Of a stretch of DNA of 64,000 nt, positions 52,205 through 61,332 are shown piece by piece (position 1 is the stretch's first letter; each line of letters starts with the position of its first letter). A program made the translations under genes and the position numbers. A model generated the notes under the pieces. That model was given only the letters and a program-made list of their open reading frames with translations. It ran no database searches and was not told where the DNA came from. This DNA comes from Chryseobacterium salivictor (GTDB lineage Bacteria > Bacteroidota > Bacteroidia > Flavobacteriales > Weeksellaceae): contig NZ_CP037954.1 of assembly GCF_004359195.1 (NCBI RefSeq), forward strand, positions 2,604,001-2,668,000, given 5' to 3'.

Positions 52205-53524
52205 TTAGTGCAAAGTCAAAATTCCGGTGGTCTGCAAAAGTTTTCGATAGGCCAAAGCGGCATCAGCTTTTGCATTTACTACATTTACGTTGGCAGAAAT
52301 CTGCGCCGTGTCAGCATCCAGAAGTTCAGTGATGGTCGCTAAACCGTTGTCGAATTTATTTTTGGTGACTCTGTAATTTTCGTTCGCCTGAGCCGCTGCT
52401 TTTTCGTAAACGGCGATTTTCTTTTTCGCAAACTCCGAGTTCTGGTAATCTCTGTTAACTTCTAATTTAATTTGGTCATTTAGTAATTCATTGGTCGCAG
52501 AAAGTTGTTTTTCTGTAGCCGCAGATCTCATTAAAGAAGAATTCTTTTTCCAGAGGTTATCGATATTATACTGAATTCCCACTCCAATATTTGCCGCATT
52601 GGTAATGGTCAGAATTTTCGGGATTTCCGCCGCGATATATCCGCCGGTTAAAGCGATGGTGGGTAAACTCTCCGCTTTGGCCGCTTTTGTTCCCAATTCT
52701 GCTGCTTTTCTTTGATAATCTAAGGCCTGCATATCTTTCCGCTGAGAAACGGCCTGGTTTAAATAATATGAAACAGGTTGACTTTCCGTGAGTTCTGAAA
52801 TATAATTGGGATCGATTTCGATTTCCGTACCGTCAGGTAATCCTAAAAGTAAATCCATATTGATGTTGGCAATATTGAAGTTATTGTTCGCATCTAAGAG
52901 CTGAAGTTCAATATCTGAAGTCTGCAGATTCGCTTTCAACTTATCGTTTCGGGCGATGATTCCGTTGTTCTCTAATTTCTGAAAAGACTCGTCTCTTTTT
53001 TGTGAAGCCGTAAGATGATCTTCCAGAACTTTAATTTGCTGATTGGCTTTAAACAAATTATTGTAGGCTTGCGAAACGTTGTAAGCAATCGCCAGTTTGT
53101 CATTCTCTGTACTGAGTTTTGAAGCTTCAACTAAATATTCCGCCGACTGAATTCCATATTTAATTCGGCCACCTGCATAAATCGGCAATGAAGCAGCAAC
53201 GTTTCCATAGAAAGCAGAATTTGCTTTTGGTGCAGTACTTCCTCCATTTGTAGAAGGTGGCAAAACCTTGAGATCAACATTGGCGTTGGCTAAAGCCAGA
53301 GCGCTTGCAGAAACTTTCAAACTCGGCAGTCTGTTATTTTTGGCTTCAAGATAATTGGCGGTCGCCTGATCGATTTTTGCCTGATCGATTTTAAGATTTT
53401 TAGAATTCTGAATTCCCAGATTTACCGCTTCATCAAGGGTCAGCATTTTCTTTTCCTGTGCATGAACCGTGATTCCGATGGCCGAGAAAACCAGCGCAAT
53501 CAGGGGACTATATGTTTTCTTCAT
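52205..53524 (-). CDS. TolC family outer-membrane channel protein
   Basis: 439 residues with signal peptide MKKTYSPLIALVFSAIGITVHAQ. Two OEP repeats are seen: LTLDEAVNLGIQNSKNLKIDQAKIDQATANYLEAKN and, in the second half, NQAVSQRKDMQALDYQRKAAELGTKAAKAE... The last residues GLATITELLDADTAQ...AALAYRKLLQTTGIL are typical. It provides the outer-membrane duct for the EmrAB exporter. Its start overlaps the TetR gene by 17 bases. Confidence 0.94.
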   Translation of the reverse strand: MKKTYSPLIALVFSAIGITVHAQEKKMLTLDEAVNLGIQNSKNLKIDQAKIDQATANYLEAKNNRLPSLKVSASALALANANVDLKVLPPSTNGGSTAPKANSAFYGNVAASLPIYAGGRIKYGIQSAEYLVEASKLSTENDKLAIAYNVSQAYNNLFKANQQIKVLEDHLTASQKRDESFQKLENNGIIARNDKLKANLQTSDIELQLLDANNNFNIANINMDLLLGLPDGTEIEIDPNYISELTESQPVSYYLNQAVSQRKDMQALDYQRKAAELGTKAAKAESLPTIALTGGYIAAEIPKILTITNAANIGVGIQYNIDNLWKKNSSLMRSAATEKQLSATNELLNDQIKLEVNRDYQNSEFAKKKIAVYEKAAAQANENYRVTKNKFDNGLATITELLDADTAQISANVNVVNAKADAALAYRKLLQTTGILTLH

Positions 53525-54125
53525 AACCTAAAAGGTGTTTTAATATATTTTGGACATGTATTTTAATTTCATCGAAATACTGATTTTCGTAATTTTCATC
53601 ACCCTCAAAAAATTCCTTGTAAACAGGAAGTGTATTGAGTGCGGTAAAAATGGTTCCTGAAACCGTAGAATGCAGAAATTCTATTCGTGGTCTTTTAGTA
53701 AAGATTTTCTTTTCTAATCCTTTTTCGATGAGTTCGCTGTAAATAGCCAGAAATCCTTTTTTTGATTCTTTTAAAAATTCTGCGATATGGGGATTTTTAT
53801 TGCTCAGCTGCTCTCTTTGTAAAATGCGGTAAAAAGTTTTTAAAGTTTTTACGCGGTCCGCATAACGGTTAATAACAGTGACCAGTTTTTCCCACTCATT
53901 CAAATTGTCGTTGGCTAAAATATCTTTGCTAAATGTCAAACTTTCGTTCATTCTCACTTCGAATATTTTGACGAAAAGCTTTTCTTTGGAGCCGAAATAA
54001 TAGGAAATCATCGAAACATTTACCTTCGCTTTTTTCGAAATCTCCCGGGTAGAACTTCCTTCAAAACCCTTTTCAGCAAAGAGTTTTTCGGCGTGTAATA
54101 AAATATGTTCTTCTTTGGAAATCAT
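53508..54125 (-). CDS. TetR/AcrR family regulator of the EmrAB-TolC operon
   Basis: 205 residues. The N-terminal helix-turn-helix AEKLFAEKGFEGSSTREISKKAKVNVSMISYYFGSKEKLFVKIFE (about 12-56) is canonical. The ligand domain has no recognised subtype. It is first gene of the efflux operon, overlapping the TolC gene by 17 bases, and most likely represses it until a substrate binds. A TAAATTTG -7 element at 54149-54156 and an 18-base palindrome over the -33 position support this. Confidence 0.93.
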   Translation of the reverse strand: MISKEEHILLHAEKLFAEKGFEGSSTREISKKAKVNVSMISYYFGSKEKLFVKIFEVRMNESLTFSKDILANDNLNEWEKLVTVINRYADRVKTLKTFYRILQREQLSNKNPHIAEFLKESKKGFLAIYSELIEKGLEKKIFTKRPRIEFLHSTVSGTIFTALNTLPVYKEFFEGDENYENQYFDEIKIHVQNILKHLLGYEENI

Positions 54126-54148
54126 GACAGATCATTTTTTTGAGGGTG

Positions 54149-54174
54149 CAAATTTAAATAAAAACAGAAAACAA
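54149..54174 (-). promoter_or_regulatory. Promoter of the EmrAB-TolC operon
   Basis: On the minus strand TTG (54172-54174) and TAAATTTG (54149-54156) are 15 bases apart. Transcription would begin about 18 bases before the start of the TetR gene. Confidence 0.55.
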
Positions 54175-54189
54175 TCAAACGATTGATTG
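54172..54189. promoter_or_regulatory. Candidate TetR operator of the EmrAB-TolC operon
   Basis: CAATCAAACGATTGATTG is a perfect inverted repeat with 7-base arms and a 4-base centre. It covers the -33 element of the efflux promoter, the usual place for a TetR repressor. Confidence 0.55.
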
Positions 54190-54300
54190 ATTTTTTTTCT
54201 GTAAATAAATATAGAAATCGTCTATAATATACCGTGAGATTTTTTGTGAAAAGAAATTTAAATAAAATTGATTGAGCGATCCAAAAATTAATTTTAACTT

Positions 54301-54316
54301 CGTTATATCAATAACG
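54301..54316. promoter_or_regulatory. Small inverted repeat before the Cys-rich peptide gene
   Basis: CGTTAT-ATCA-ATAACG lies 17 to 32 bases before the ATG at 54333, next to a -7-like element TAACTTCG (54295-54302). It could be an operator or a leader hairpin. Confidence 0.35.
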
Positions 54317-54332
54317 ATTAAAACCAAATTTT

Positions 54333-54542
54333 ATGAAAAAAGTAATTTCAGTGTTAGCCATCACCATTTTCACTTTGGGATTTGCTCAGGAAGCTCCGAA
54401 GAAAGCCTGTTGTTCCGGAAAGGACAAAAAAGAATGCAAAATGGGTGACAAGAAAGACAATAAAGCATGTACTATGAAAGATCACAAAGACTGCAAAGGC
54501 ACTTGTGACATGAAAAAGGAGGAAAAGAAGAAAGCAGCCTAA
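54333..54542 (+). CDS. Small exported Cys- and Lys-rich peptide, possible metal binder
   Basis: 69 residues. MKKVISVLAITIFTLGFAQ is a signal peptide, leaving about 50 residues that contain six Cys (one CC pair), one His and four Met among many Lys and Asp: ACCSGKDKKECKMGDKK, ACTMKDHKDCKGTCDMKK. Such a spread of Cys, Met and His suggests binding of a soft metal such as copper, in a periplasmic, metallothionein-like manner. I recognise no named family, and the metal is inferred. It is a single gene with its own -7-like element, an inverted repeat in front and a hairpin terminator behind. Confidence 0.75.
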   Translation: MKKVISVLAITIFTLGFAQEAPKKACCSGKDKKECKMGDKKDNKACTMKDHKDCKGTCDMKKEEKKKAA

Positions 54543-54546
54543 AACG

Positions 54547-54571
54547 AAACCACCTATTGGTGGTTTTTTTA
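54547..54571 (+). terminator. Intrinsic terminator after the Cys-rich peptide gene
   Basis: AAACCACC and GGTGGTTT enclose a TATT loop and are followed by a T run. It overlaps the end of the converging holB gene. Confidence 0.8.
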
Positions 54572-55687
54572 TGGTTTTTTGTGAAGGTAACGGGAAAGTT
54601 TAATCCCCAGATCAGTCCATATTATTTTGGTGTTTCCGTTTCTTTCTAAATGATAATTTGCCGTAGAGATTTCTTCTAAAATAGCTTCAATATTGGCTCC
54701 GTGGATGAATTTTGAGAAACTCTCCCATTTGAAACCGCCCGCCTCTATTTTTTTATAGACCAGACTTTCATTGCCGTAATTTTGAAGTAACGCCAGCCGG
54801 AACATTTCTGCGCAGTATTCTAAAAAATTCATTTGTTTTTCTTTGTTCCACAGTGAAATTCTTCTTCCCCAAAGAACAATGTTTTTTAAAAACTCTGGCT
54901 TCTTTTTTACCTGGAAAGCTTCACGAACCCACATGATAAACTGATCTTCAAATTCGGAATCTGTGTTTTCAGACTGCAGTAATTTCTGCGCGGTATTCCA
55001 GTTTCCCTGTGCCTGAAAAACTATTTCGCGTCTTCTGTCTGTACTGATCTCCTTGTTGTTCTGTAAAAACTGGTCGAGATCATCCTCTTTAATACTCGGG
55101 ATTTCCACAATCTGCGTTCTCGAAATAATTGTCGGAAGCATGAAATCGGTGTTGGAAGCCGTCAGTATGATGTAAGTGTTTTTCGGTGGCTCTTCGAGAA
55201 ACTTCAGAAATTTATTGGCAGCATCCGTATTCATTTTGTCAGCTTGCCAGACAATGAGAATTTTACTGCCGCCTTCAAAACTTTTCAGGGCGAATTTTTT
55301 ATTGATTTCATCAATTTCTTCGACGTAAATACTAAGTTGTTTATTTTCTGATTCTAAAATTGTGCTCCAATCTTCGTTATTTGAATAGGGATTTTCCAGC
55401 ATCATCTCCCGGAATTCATCAAAAAACTGAGCCGTCAATCCGCTTTTATTCGCTTTAAAAACGGGAAAGCTAAAATGCAGATCGAGGTGATTGAGATGAT
55501 CGACTTTTGGAGAAGAATGCTCGTTTTCCTTTCTTAGAATTTCTTTTGCAAATGCCATTGCCAAGGGCAGCGTTCCATATCCGTCTTTGCCTACAAATAA
55601 TTGTGCGTGGCTTACCCGATTGTTGCTGATACTATCTTTCAGAAGGTTTTTCAATTCCTGATGACCTACAATTTGTTCCCAATTCAT
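54569..55687 (-). CDS. holB: DNA polymerase III delta-prime subunit
   Basis: 372 residues. It is a clamp-loader subunit with an AAA+ fold: MNWEQIVGHQELKNLLKDSISNNRVSHAQLFVGKDGYGTLPLAMAFAKEIL at the N-terminus, KILIVWQADKMNTDAANKFLKFLEEPPKNTYIILTASN with the sensor region, and TIISRTQIVEIPS where the SRC motif would be. The Walker A loop reads GKDGYGTLPLA, lacking the Lys-Thr/Ser that binds ATP, as expected for the inactive delta-prime subunit. There is no zinc module of the E. coli type. A TATCTTTG element lies 5 to 12 bases upstream, giving a nearly leaderless message. Confidence 0.88.
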   Translation of the reverse strand: MNWEQIVGHQELKNLLKDSISNNRVSHAQLFVGKDGYGTLPLAMAFAKEILRKENEHSSPKVDHLNHLDLHFSFPVFKANKSGLTAQFFDEFREMMLENPYSNNEDWSTILESENKQLSIYVEEIDEINKKFALKSFEGGSKILIVWQADKMNTDAANKFLKFLEEPPKNTYIILTASNTDFMLPTIISRTQIVEIPSIKEDDLDQFLQNNKEISTDRRREIVFQAQGNWNTAQKLLQSENTDSEFEDQFIMWVREAFQVKKKPEFLKNIVLWGRRISLWNKEKQMNFLEYCAEMFRLALLQNYGNESLVYKKIEAGGFKWESFSKFIHGANIEAILEEISTANYHLERNGNTKIIWTDLGIKLSRYLHKKP

Positions 55688-55691
55688 GCTT

Positions 55692-55699
55692 CAAAGATA
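55692..55699 (-). promoter_or_regulatory. -7 element of holB
   Basis: Minus-strand TATCTTTG lies so close to the start codon (55687) that the transcript has practically no leader. Confidence 0.5.
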
Positions 55700-55976
55700 A
55701 ATATTTTTGCTGGATATTCAGAATGAGATGGTGATGAGGATCTTTAGATATTTTAACACAAGCGGCCTTATAAATGTTAAATAATATAAAACCTGTTTAG
55801 CAATATTCAAACAGTTAATTTTGACATGATTCGTTGAGAAGAATAGTTCTGTAAAGTGATTTTCAGAAATGTTTAAATTGAATAGCCATCTGATAAGCTT
55901 AACAAACTTTAACCAAACTTACTTTCACAGTTCAGTATTATTTAAGATATTTGCGCATTATTTTTAAAAATAGAGA

Positions 55977-57251
55977 ATGAAAAGATTTTTTGTATTACCT
56001 TTGATTGCGGCAGGTTTTTTACTTAACGCACAAACGATTGGTAATTCTCCATACGCTGCCTTTGGAATCGGTGATGTAAAATACGATAACACGACTGATA
56101 TCAGTTCAATGGGTGGCATTTCTACTGCATATATTTGGGATTTTAACAACAATTTTAATTTCAGCAACCCGGCAGCCAATAAAAATTTAGAATTAACCAC
56201 TTTGAAAATTGAAGCAAGTAATCAAAATAACTTCTTCAAATCCAATTACAATAACATGAGTGCAACCAAGCATTCATCTTATCTATCTAATTTAACGATT
56301 GCCTTCCCAATTTCTAATAAAGTTAAATTTGGATTGGGTTATCAACCTTACAGTTCAAAAGAATACACTATTTTAACTAAAGAAGTTTTGGATTCCGGAA
56401 ATAGCCAGATGAGTCTTTACCATGGTGAGGGAACGCTCAGTACGGTACAGGCAGCTATGTCTTATCAGATTACACCGGAGTTTGCAATGGGTCTTCGATC
56501 TAATTTCTTCTTTGGTAACCTGTATGATATTAATGAGTTGACTACTTCTGATGCTGAACTGATCAACGGTTACGAAACAAAAAATAAAGTTAAGAGCTTT
56601 AATTTTACTTTGGGAACTGCTTATCAGAAAAAATTTCAGACTGATAGAAAGTTGACCTTAGGAGCAACTTACACTTTCGGAAATACCGGTCAGATGGAAA
56701 CCCGATATGTCAACAGTACCTATTTTTACACGCCGGGAAAAATCAAAAATAATGAAAGCATTATTGAGGAGAAATTCAGCGAAGACAAAAACCTGATTCC
56801 TATGGAATTCTCTTTTGGAGCCGGTTATGGCAGAGATGCCAAATGGTTTGTCGGAACTCAGGTGGATTATAAAAACGGAGAGACCATTCAGTTTTTGGGG
56901 AAACCTTTTGTGAACGAAAATTCTTATAAAATTTCTGCCGGAGGTTGGTATTTGCCCAACTACAATAACTTCAGAAATTATTTCTCCCGTGTTACCTACC
57001 GATATGGAGCGTATTACGAAAAAGGAAATTTAGCGATTAACGGAACCAATATCAATCAGTTTGCGATTACCGGTGGAATGACTTTGCCTTTCGAAAATAG
57101 AAGTGCGAGCAGAATGAGCGGTATCGATTTAGGACTTGAATTAGGGAAAAGAGGAACGCTTGATAATAATTTGATCCGTCAGAATTTTGTTAATTTAAAA
57201 ATCGGAATTAATTTTGCTGATAAGTGGTTTAACAAACGACTTTATGATTAA
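55977..57251 (+). CDS. Predicted outer-membrane beta-barrel protein
   Basis: 424 residues with signal peptide MKRFFVLPLIAAGFLLNAQ. The body shows the alternating strands and aromatic girdles of a barrel, with an N-terminal part (SPYAAFGIGDVKYDNTTDISSMGGISTAY...NFSNPAA) that resembles FadL/OmpP1-like transport proteins. It lies 3 bases before lptC, and this pairing is common in flavobacteria, hinting at a role in outer-membrane lipid handling. The function is not established. A candidate -7 element with one mismatch (GATATTTG, 55946-55953) is upstream. Confidence 0.75.
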   Translation: MKRFFVLPLIAAGFLLNAQTIGNSPYAAFGIGDVKYDNTTDISSMGGISTAYIWDFNNNFNFSNPAANKNLELTTLKIEASNQNNFFKSNYNNMSATKHSSYLSNLTIAFPISNKVKFGLGYQPYSSKEYTILTKEVLDSGNSQMSLYHGEGTLSTVQAAMSYQITPEFAMGLRSNFFFGNLYDINELTTSDAELINGYETKNKVKSFNFTLGTAYQKKFQTDRKLTLGATYTFGNTGQMETRYVNSTYFYTPGKIKNNESIIEEKFSEDKNLIPMEFSFGAGYGRDAKWFVGTQVDYKNGETIQFLGKPFVNENSYKISAGGWYLPNYNNFRNYFSRVTYRYGAYYEKGNLAINGTNINQFAITGGMTLPFENRSASRMSGIDLGLELGKRGTLDNNLIRQNFVNLKIGINFADKWFNKRLYD

Positions 57252-57254
57252 AAA

Positions 57255-57845
57255 ATGAATTTCATTAAAGAAATACTTTATAAAAATATAGCCGGCTTAC
57301 TGAGTTGTGCTATATTTTTTGCTTTAATATCCTGTGACGAAGACCTTACCAAGATCAACAAAAACAGAAATAATAATTTCCCGTCTCAGATTATCAATAA
57401 TGCCAATATTGTCCAGCGGGATTCTGGGATGATAAAACTGCGCGCCACTGCTCCACTCATTGAAAAATTCGAATATATCGACTCGCCATATATTGTTGCC
57501 AGAAAGGGGATTAATATTCTTTTTTATGATAAAAAGAAACCGGATGTTCCTGGAAAAATCTCGGCAAAATATGCAAAGTTCAATGAAAAAAAGAAGTTTT
57601 ACGAAGCCAAAGGAAATGTAAAAATCATCAGCAATGAAAATCAAATGTTTGCCATGCAATCGGTTTATTGGGATCAGGTAAAAAAGATTATTTATACAAC
57701 AGACACGGTGTATGTCACCGATAAAGATGGTTCTACTTTGGTCGGCGCCAATGGAATGAAAGCAAAAGATGATTTCTCTGAATATACTTTTTACAATAAC
57801 TCCGGCGACATCAACGCTCAAAAAATTCCTGAGAAATCAAGATAA
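57255..57845 (+). CDS. lptC: LPS export periplasmic protein LptC, lipoprotein form
   Basis: 196 residues. The N-terminus has a lipoprotein-type signal ending IFFALISC (Cys28), unlike the membrane-anchored E. coli LptC. The OstA/LptC fold follows: LRATAPLIEKFEYIDSPYIVARKGINILFYDKKKPDVPGKISAKYAKFNEKKKFYEAKGNVKI is a series of short beta strands, and the C-terminus ends YTFYNNSGDINAQ. It links the LptBFG transporter to the periplasmic bridge carrying lipopolysaccharide to the outer membrane. It is co-transcribed with the barrel protein gene. Confidence 0.88.
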   Translation: MNFIKEILYKNIAGLLSCAIFFALISCDEDLTKINKNRNNNFPSQIINNANIVQRDSGMIKLRATAPLIEKFEYIDSPYIVARKGINILFYDKKKPDVPGKISAKYAKFNEKKKFYEAKGNVKIISNENQMFAMQSVYWDQVKKIIYTTDTVYVTDKDGSTLVGANGMKAKDDFSEYTFYNNSGDINAQKIPEKSR

Positions 57846-57919
57846 GCAGATTGATTGCGTTGTATCTTAAGATGGATTTTTTCACCAAAAATTCATACAT
57901 TTAAATAAATTTTGATTCT

Positions 57920-58969
57920 ATGAATTTCCATGCTTTGGGTTTAATGTCTGGCACCAGTCTCGATGGACTGGATGTTTGTTACGCCTCTTTCCAAAAAGAT
58001 GAACTCGGCAAATGGAATTTTCAGATTCTGCGCGCCGTCACTTTTCCCTATTCTGAAACTTGGGAAAAACGGCTTAGAAATGCCATTCATTTATCCGCAG
58101 AAGAAATCTTCTCACTCAATTCTGAGTACGGATTTTATTTGGGTGAAAAGGTGAATGAATTCATTATTCAATACGCAATAAAAAATATAGATTTCATCGC
58201 TTCGCACGGACATACCGTTTTTCATCAGCCAGAGAAAAAATTCACAGTTCAGATCGGAGATGGCCGTGCTATAAAATTCCTGACCAATATTCCGGTGATT
58301 TACGATTTTCGCAGTCAGGATGTTTTGATGGGCGGAAACGGCGCACCGTTAGTTCCCATCGGCGATGAACTGCTTTTTCCGGAATACAGCGCGTGTCTGA
58401 ATCTCGGTGGCTTTTCGAATATTTCATTTAAAGAAAATGGAAAAAGAATTGCTTTTGATATTTGTCCGGTCAATATTGTGCTGAATCATTTCTCTAAAAA
58501 ATTAGGAAAAGACTATGATGAAAATGGCGATTTTGCAAGAAACGGAAATGTAAATCCGCAACTTTTGCAGTCCCTGAATTCCATAAAATATTATCAGAAA
58601 AGTCCACCGAAATCATTGGGAATGGAATGGGTTTCTCAGTATATTTTACCGGAATTTAAAGATGAAGATCCTTCGGTGATTTTAGCGACTTTTACAGAGC
58701 ACGCCGCCATTCAGATTGCTGAAATATTCAATCGGTTTCAACTCGACAAAGTGTTATTTACTGGCGGCGGAACGTATAATTCCTTTTTAATTGAAAGAAT
58801 TTTAAGTAAAACCAATACCGAAATTTGTACTCCCGATAAGGAAATCATCGATTTCAAAGAAGCCCTTATTTTCGCGTTCATGGGAGTTTTAAGAATAACT
58901 AATGAAGATAACATTCTTTCTTCAGCCACCGGAAGTTCGCGAAACCACTGTTCCGGACTTCTCGTTTAA
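57920..58969 (+). CDS. anmK: Anhydro-N-acetylmuramic acid kinase
   Basis: 349 residues. It recycles cell-wall sugar by opening and phosphorylating 1,6-anhydro-MurNAc with ATP. ASKHA-fold motifs are clear: GLMSGTSLDGLDVCY (phosphate 1), IASHGHTVFHQP, FRSQDVLMGGNGAPLVPIGDELLF (with the catalytic Asp), LNLGGFSNIS (phosphate 2) and LFTGGGTYNSFLIERI (adenosine). Length is close to the usual 360-370. It lies 74 bases after lptC and 19 bases before the GNAT-nitrilase gene. Confidence 0.95.
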   Translation: MNFHALGLMSGTSLDGLDVCYASFQKDELGKWNFQILRAVTFPYSETWEKRLRNAIHLSAEEIFSLNSEYGFYLGEKVNEFIIQYAIKNIDFIASHGHTVFHQPEKKFTVQIGDGRAIKFLTNIPVIYDFRSQDVLMGGNGAPLVPIGDELLFPEYSACLNLGGFSNISFKENGKRIAFDICPVNIVLNHFSKKLGKDYDENGDFARNGNVNPQLLQSLNSIKYYQKSPPKSLGMEWVSQYILPEFKDEDPSVILATFTEHAAIQIAEIFNRFQLDKVLFTGGGTYNSFLIERILSKTNTEICTPDKEIIDFKEALIFAFMGVLRITNEDNILSSATGSSRNHCSGLLV

Positions 58970-58988
58970 CCATTAAAATAAAAGATAG

Positions 58989-60512
58989 ATGCAAGTAGAT
59001 ATTAGACCTTTAAAAATTGAAGATTACGACGAACTCAGAGAGACGATGCAAAAAGCATATCCAGCGATGTCCGAAAGTATCTGGTCAAAGACGAGTATTA
59101 AAAAGTTAATCAAAATCTTCCCCGACGGACAGATCTGTATTACTGTTGACAACAAGATTGCAGCGGTTTGTCTCTCCTTAATTGTACAGTACGAATTGTA
59201 CGGTGATGATCATACTTATAAAGAAATTACCGGAAATTATACCTTCAACACCCATTCTGATACCGGAAATGTTTTATACGGTATCGAAATTTTTGTAGAT
59301 CCGGAATTCAGAGAACTACGGCTGGCGCGAAGATTATACGATGCGAGAAAAGAACTTTGTGAAAAACTGAATTTGAAATCAATTATCGTGGGCGGCAGAA
59401 TTCCGAATTATCATTTGTATAGTTCAGAACTTTCTCCGAGACAATATATCCAGCAGGTTCGAAAAAAAGAAATTTACGATCCGGTTTTAAGTTTTCAGTT
59501 GGCCAATAATTTCCTGCCGGTTCGCGTTTTGAAAAATTATTTACCGGAGGATATTCAATCCGCTGAAAATGCAGTTTTGCTGCAGTGGAATAATATTTAT
59601 TACAGCAAGAAACCAAATACGATGCAGGATTCTGTAATTCGGTTGGGCTTGGTTCAATGGCAGATGCGGCATTTCAAAGACATCGATGCGTTTTTTGAAC
59701 AGGTTGAATTTTTCGTGAATGTAATGGCGGATTATAAATCAGATTTCATCATGTTCCCCGAGTTTTTCAATACGCCTCTACTCGCTCCTTTCAATGATTT
59801 GAGCGAAAGAGACAGCATGTTTAAACTGGCTGAACTTACGGAAGAAATAAAAAATAAACTGTCACAATTAGCAATCGGTTACAACATCAATATCATTGGG
59901 GGAAGTATGCCGCTTGTAGAAAATGAGGAGTTATACAACATCAGTTATCTGCTGCACCGTGACGGAAAAATCGATGAACACCGAAAAGTGCATATCACGC
60001 CCAACGAGAAAAAATTCTACGGAATGAAAGGTGGAAATGAAATAAAAGTCATCGATACCGATTGTGGAAAAGTAGGTCTGGTCATTTGTTATGATGTTGA
60101 ATTTCCTGAATTACCAAGAATTCTGGCCGATCAGGGAATGAAAATTCTGTTTGTTCCTTACCTTACCGATACTCAAAATGCTTATATGCGCGTGCGTAAC
60201 TGTGCGTCTGCGAGGGCGATCGAAAACGAATGTTATGTTGCGATCGCAGGATGTGTCGGAAATTTACCGGGAGTAAACAATATGGATATTCAGTATGGGC
60301 AGGCCGCTGTTTTTACGCCGTCTGATTTTGCCTTTCCCTCCAACGCGATTAAAGGAGAAGCGACACCGAATACCGAAATGACCTTAATCGTAGATGTTGA
60401 TCTGAATTTGCTGAAAGAACTGCATCATTACGGCGCGGTACGAACGATGACCGACCGCCGGAAAGATTTATACGACACTATTTCCTATAATACCGATTCG
60501 GAAGCGGAATAA
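58989..60512 (+). CDS. Fused GNAT acetyltransferase and carbon-nitrogen hydrolase
   Basis: 507 residues. Residues about 1-200 form a GNAT domain (IRPLKIEDYDELRETMQKAY, IFVDPEFRELRLARRLYDARKELCE). Residues about 215-500 are a nitrilase-superfamily amidase with the catalytic triad Glu258 (MFPEFFN), Lys333 (HRKVHITP) and Cys367 (LVICYDVEFPE). This two-domain arrangement is known in many bacteria as a 'bifunctional GNAT/carbon-nitrogen hydrolase', but I know no defined substrate. It may act on small amides or N-acyl amines. A hairpin terminator follows. Confidence 0.92.
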   Translation: MQVDIRPLKIEDYDELRETMQKAYPAMSESIWSKTSIKKLIKIFPDGQICITVDNKIAAVCLSLIVQYELYGDDHTYKEITGNYTFNTHSDTGNVLYGIEIFVDPEFRELRLARRLYDARKELCEKLNLKSIIVGGRIPNYHLYSSELSPRQYIQQVRKKEIYDPVLSFQLANNFLPVRVLKNYLPEDIQSAENAVLLQWNNIYYSKKPNTMQDSVIRLGLVQWQMRHFKDIDAFFEQVEFFVNVMADYKSDFIMFPEFFNTPLLAPFNDLSERDSMFKLAELTEEIKNKLSQLAIGYNINIIGGSMPLVENEELYNISYLLHRDGKIDEHRKVHITPNEKKFYGMKGGNEIKVIDTDCGKVGLVICYDVEFPELPRILADQGMKILFVPYLTDTQNAYMRVRNCASARAIENECYVAIAGCVGNLPGVNNMDIQYGQAAVFTPSDFAFPSNAIKGEATPNTEMTLIVDVDLNLLKELHHYGAVRTMTDRRKDLYDTISYNTDSEAE

Positions 60513-60514
60513 AT

Positions 60515-60548
60515 AAAAATCCCGAGACTTTTTAGTTTCGGGATTTTA
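60515..60548. terminator. Terminator after the GNAT-nitrilase gene
   Basis: AAAATCCCGAGACT pairs with AGTTTCGGGATTTT (one G-T pair) around TTTT and is followed by T runs. Confidence 0.85.
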
Positions 60549-60643
60549 GTTTTTTTAAAATAGAAGTCAATTCTCTTTACAAACTAATGCACTTACAAAA
60601 TCATCAAAATATTGACAGGTTCTAAGTGAAATAATGTTTTTGA

Positions 60644-61279
60644 TCAGGAATTAAAATTTCCTTTAGATAAATATACCACTTTTTTAGTTTCAAAAAATTC
60701 ACCTTCAAAATGATCTTTGAGTTGAAATAATTCTGCTTTTAACCCTGCAAGTTCTTCTCCTAAATCGCCACCTTTGAGATAAAGAACACCATTATGTTTT
60801 GGATTAAACTGCTCTTTTAAAAATTTACCTTTTAACCAACGCAGAAAAACCGGCATTTGAGTAACCGCTCTACTGACTACAAAATGAAACTGATCTTTCA
60901 CCTCTTCAGCCCTTCCGTGGATTGCGGTTATATTTTTCAACCCAATTCCTTCCGAAACTTCCTTCACAACGGTAATCTTTTTACCAATAGAATCCACCAA
61001 AGTAAACTGAGCTTCTGGAAATAAAATCGCCAGCGGAATTCCAGGAAAACCACCGCCGGTACCGATATCCAGAACTTTTGTATTCGGTGCAAACTCCATT
61101 ATTTTAGCAATTCCCAAAGAATGCAGAATATGTTTTTCGTAGAGTGAATCCATATCTTTCCTGGAAATGACGTTGATTTTTTCATTCCATTCCCGGTATA
61201 ACCGTTCAAGATCAGCGAATTGTGTTTTTTGATTTTCGGAAAGATCAGGAAAATATTTTTCTATTAATTCTACAGACAT
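60644..61279 (-). CDS. rsmG: 16S rRNA (guanine-527-N7)-methyltransferase RsmG
   Basis: 211 residues. It methylates G527 of 16S rRNA using SAM. The signature VLDIGTGGGFPGIPLAILFP (about 71-90) and TLVDSIGKKITVVKEV, with FVVSRAVTQMPVFLRW further on, are diagnostic. Length is normal. Its promoter region is shared, in divergent orientation, with the aminotransferase gene. Confidence 0.96.
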   Translation of the reverse strand: MSVELIEKYFPDLSENQKTQFADLERLYREWNEKINVISRKDMDSLYEKHILHSLGIAKIMEFAPNTKVLDIGTGGGFPGIPLAILFPEAQFTLVDSIGKKITVVKEVSEGIGLKNITAIHGRAEEVKDQFHFVVSRAVTQMPVFLRWLKGKFLKEQFNPKHNGVLYLKGGDLGEELAGLKAELFQLKDHFEGEFFETKKVVYLSKGNFNS

Positions 61280-61299
61280 TTTTCAGTATTTTTTTTTTA

Positions 61300-61307
61300 C
61301 AAAAGTA
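61300..61307 (-). promoter_or_regulatory. -7 element of rsmG
   Basis: Minus-strand TACTTTTG fits TAnnTTTG, 21 to 28 bases before the rsmG start. Confidence 0.5.
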
Positions 61308-61332
61308 AAGAAAGGATTTCACAATAATTTGG

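Noticed and set aside
54569..55687. Delta-prime subunit with a broken Walker A loop considered as a damaged gene.
   Set aside because: Loss of ATP binding is normal for delta-prime subunits.
57324..57821. A 165-codon open frame on the minus strand.
   Set aside because: It is antisense to lptC and has no recognisable domain.
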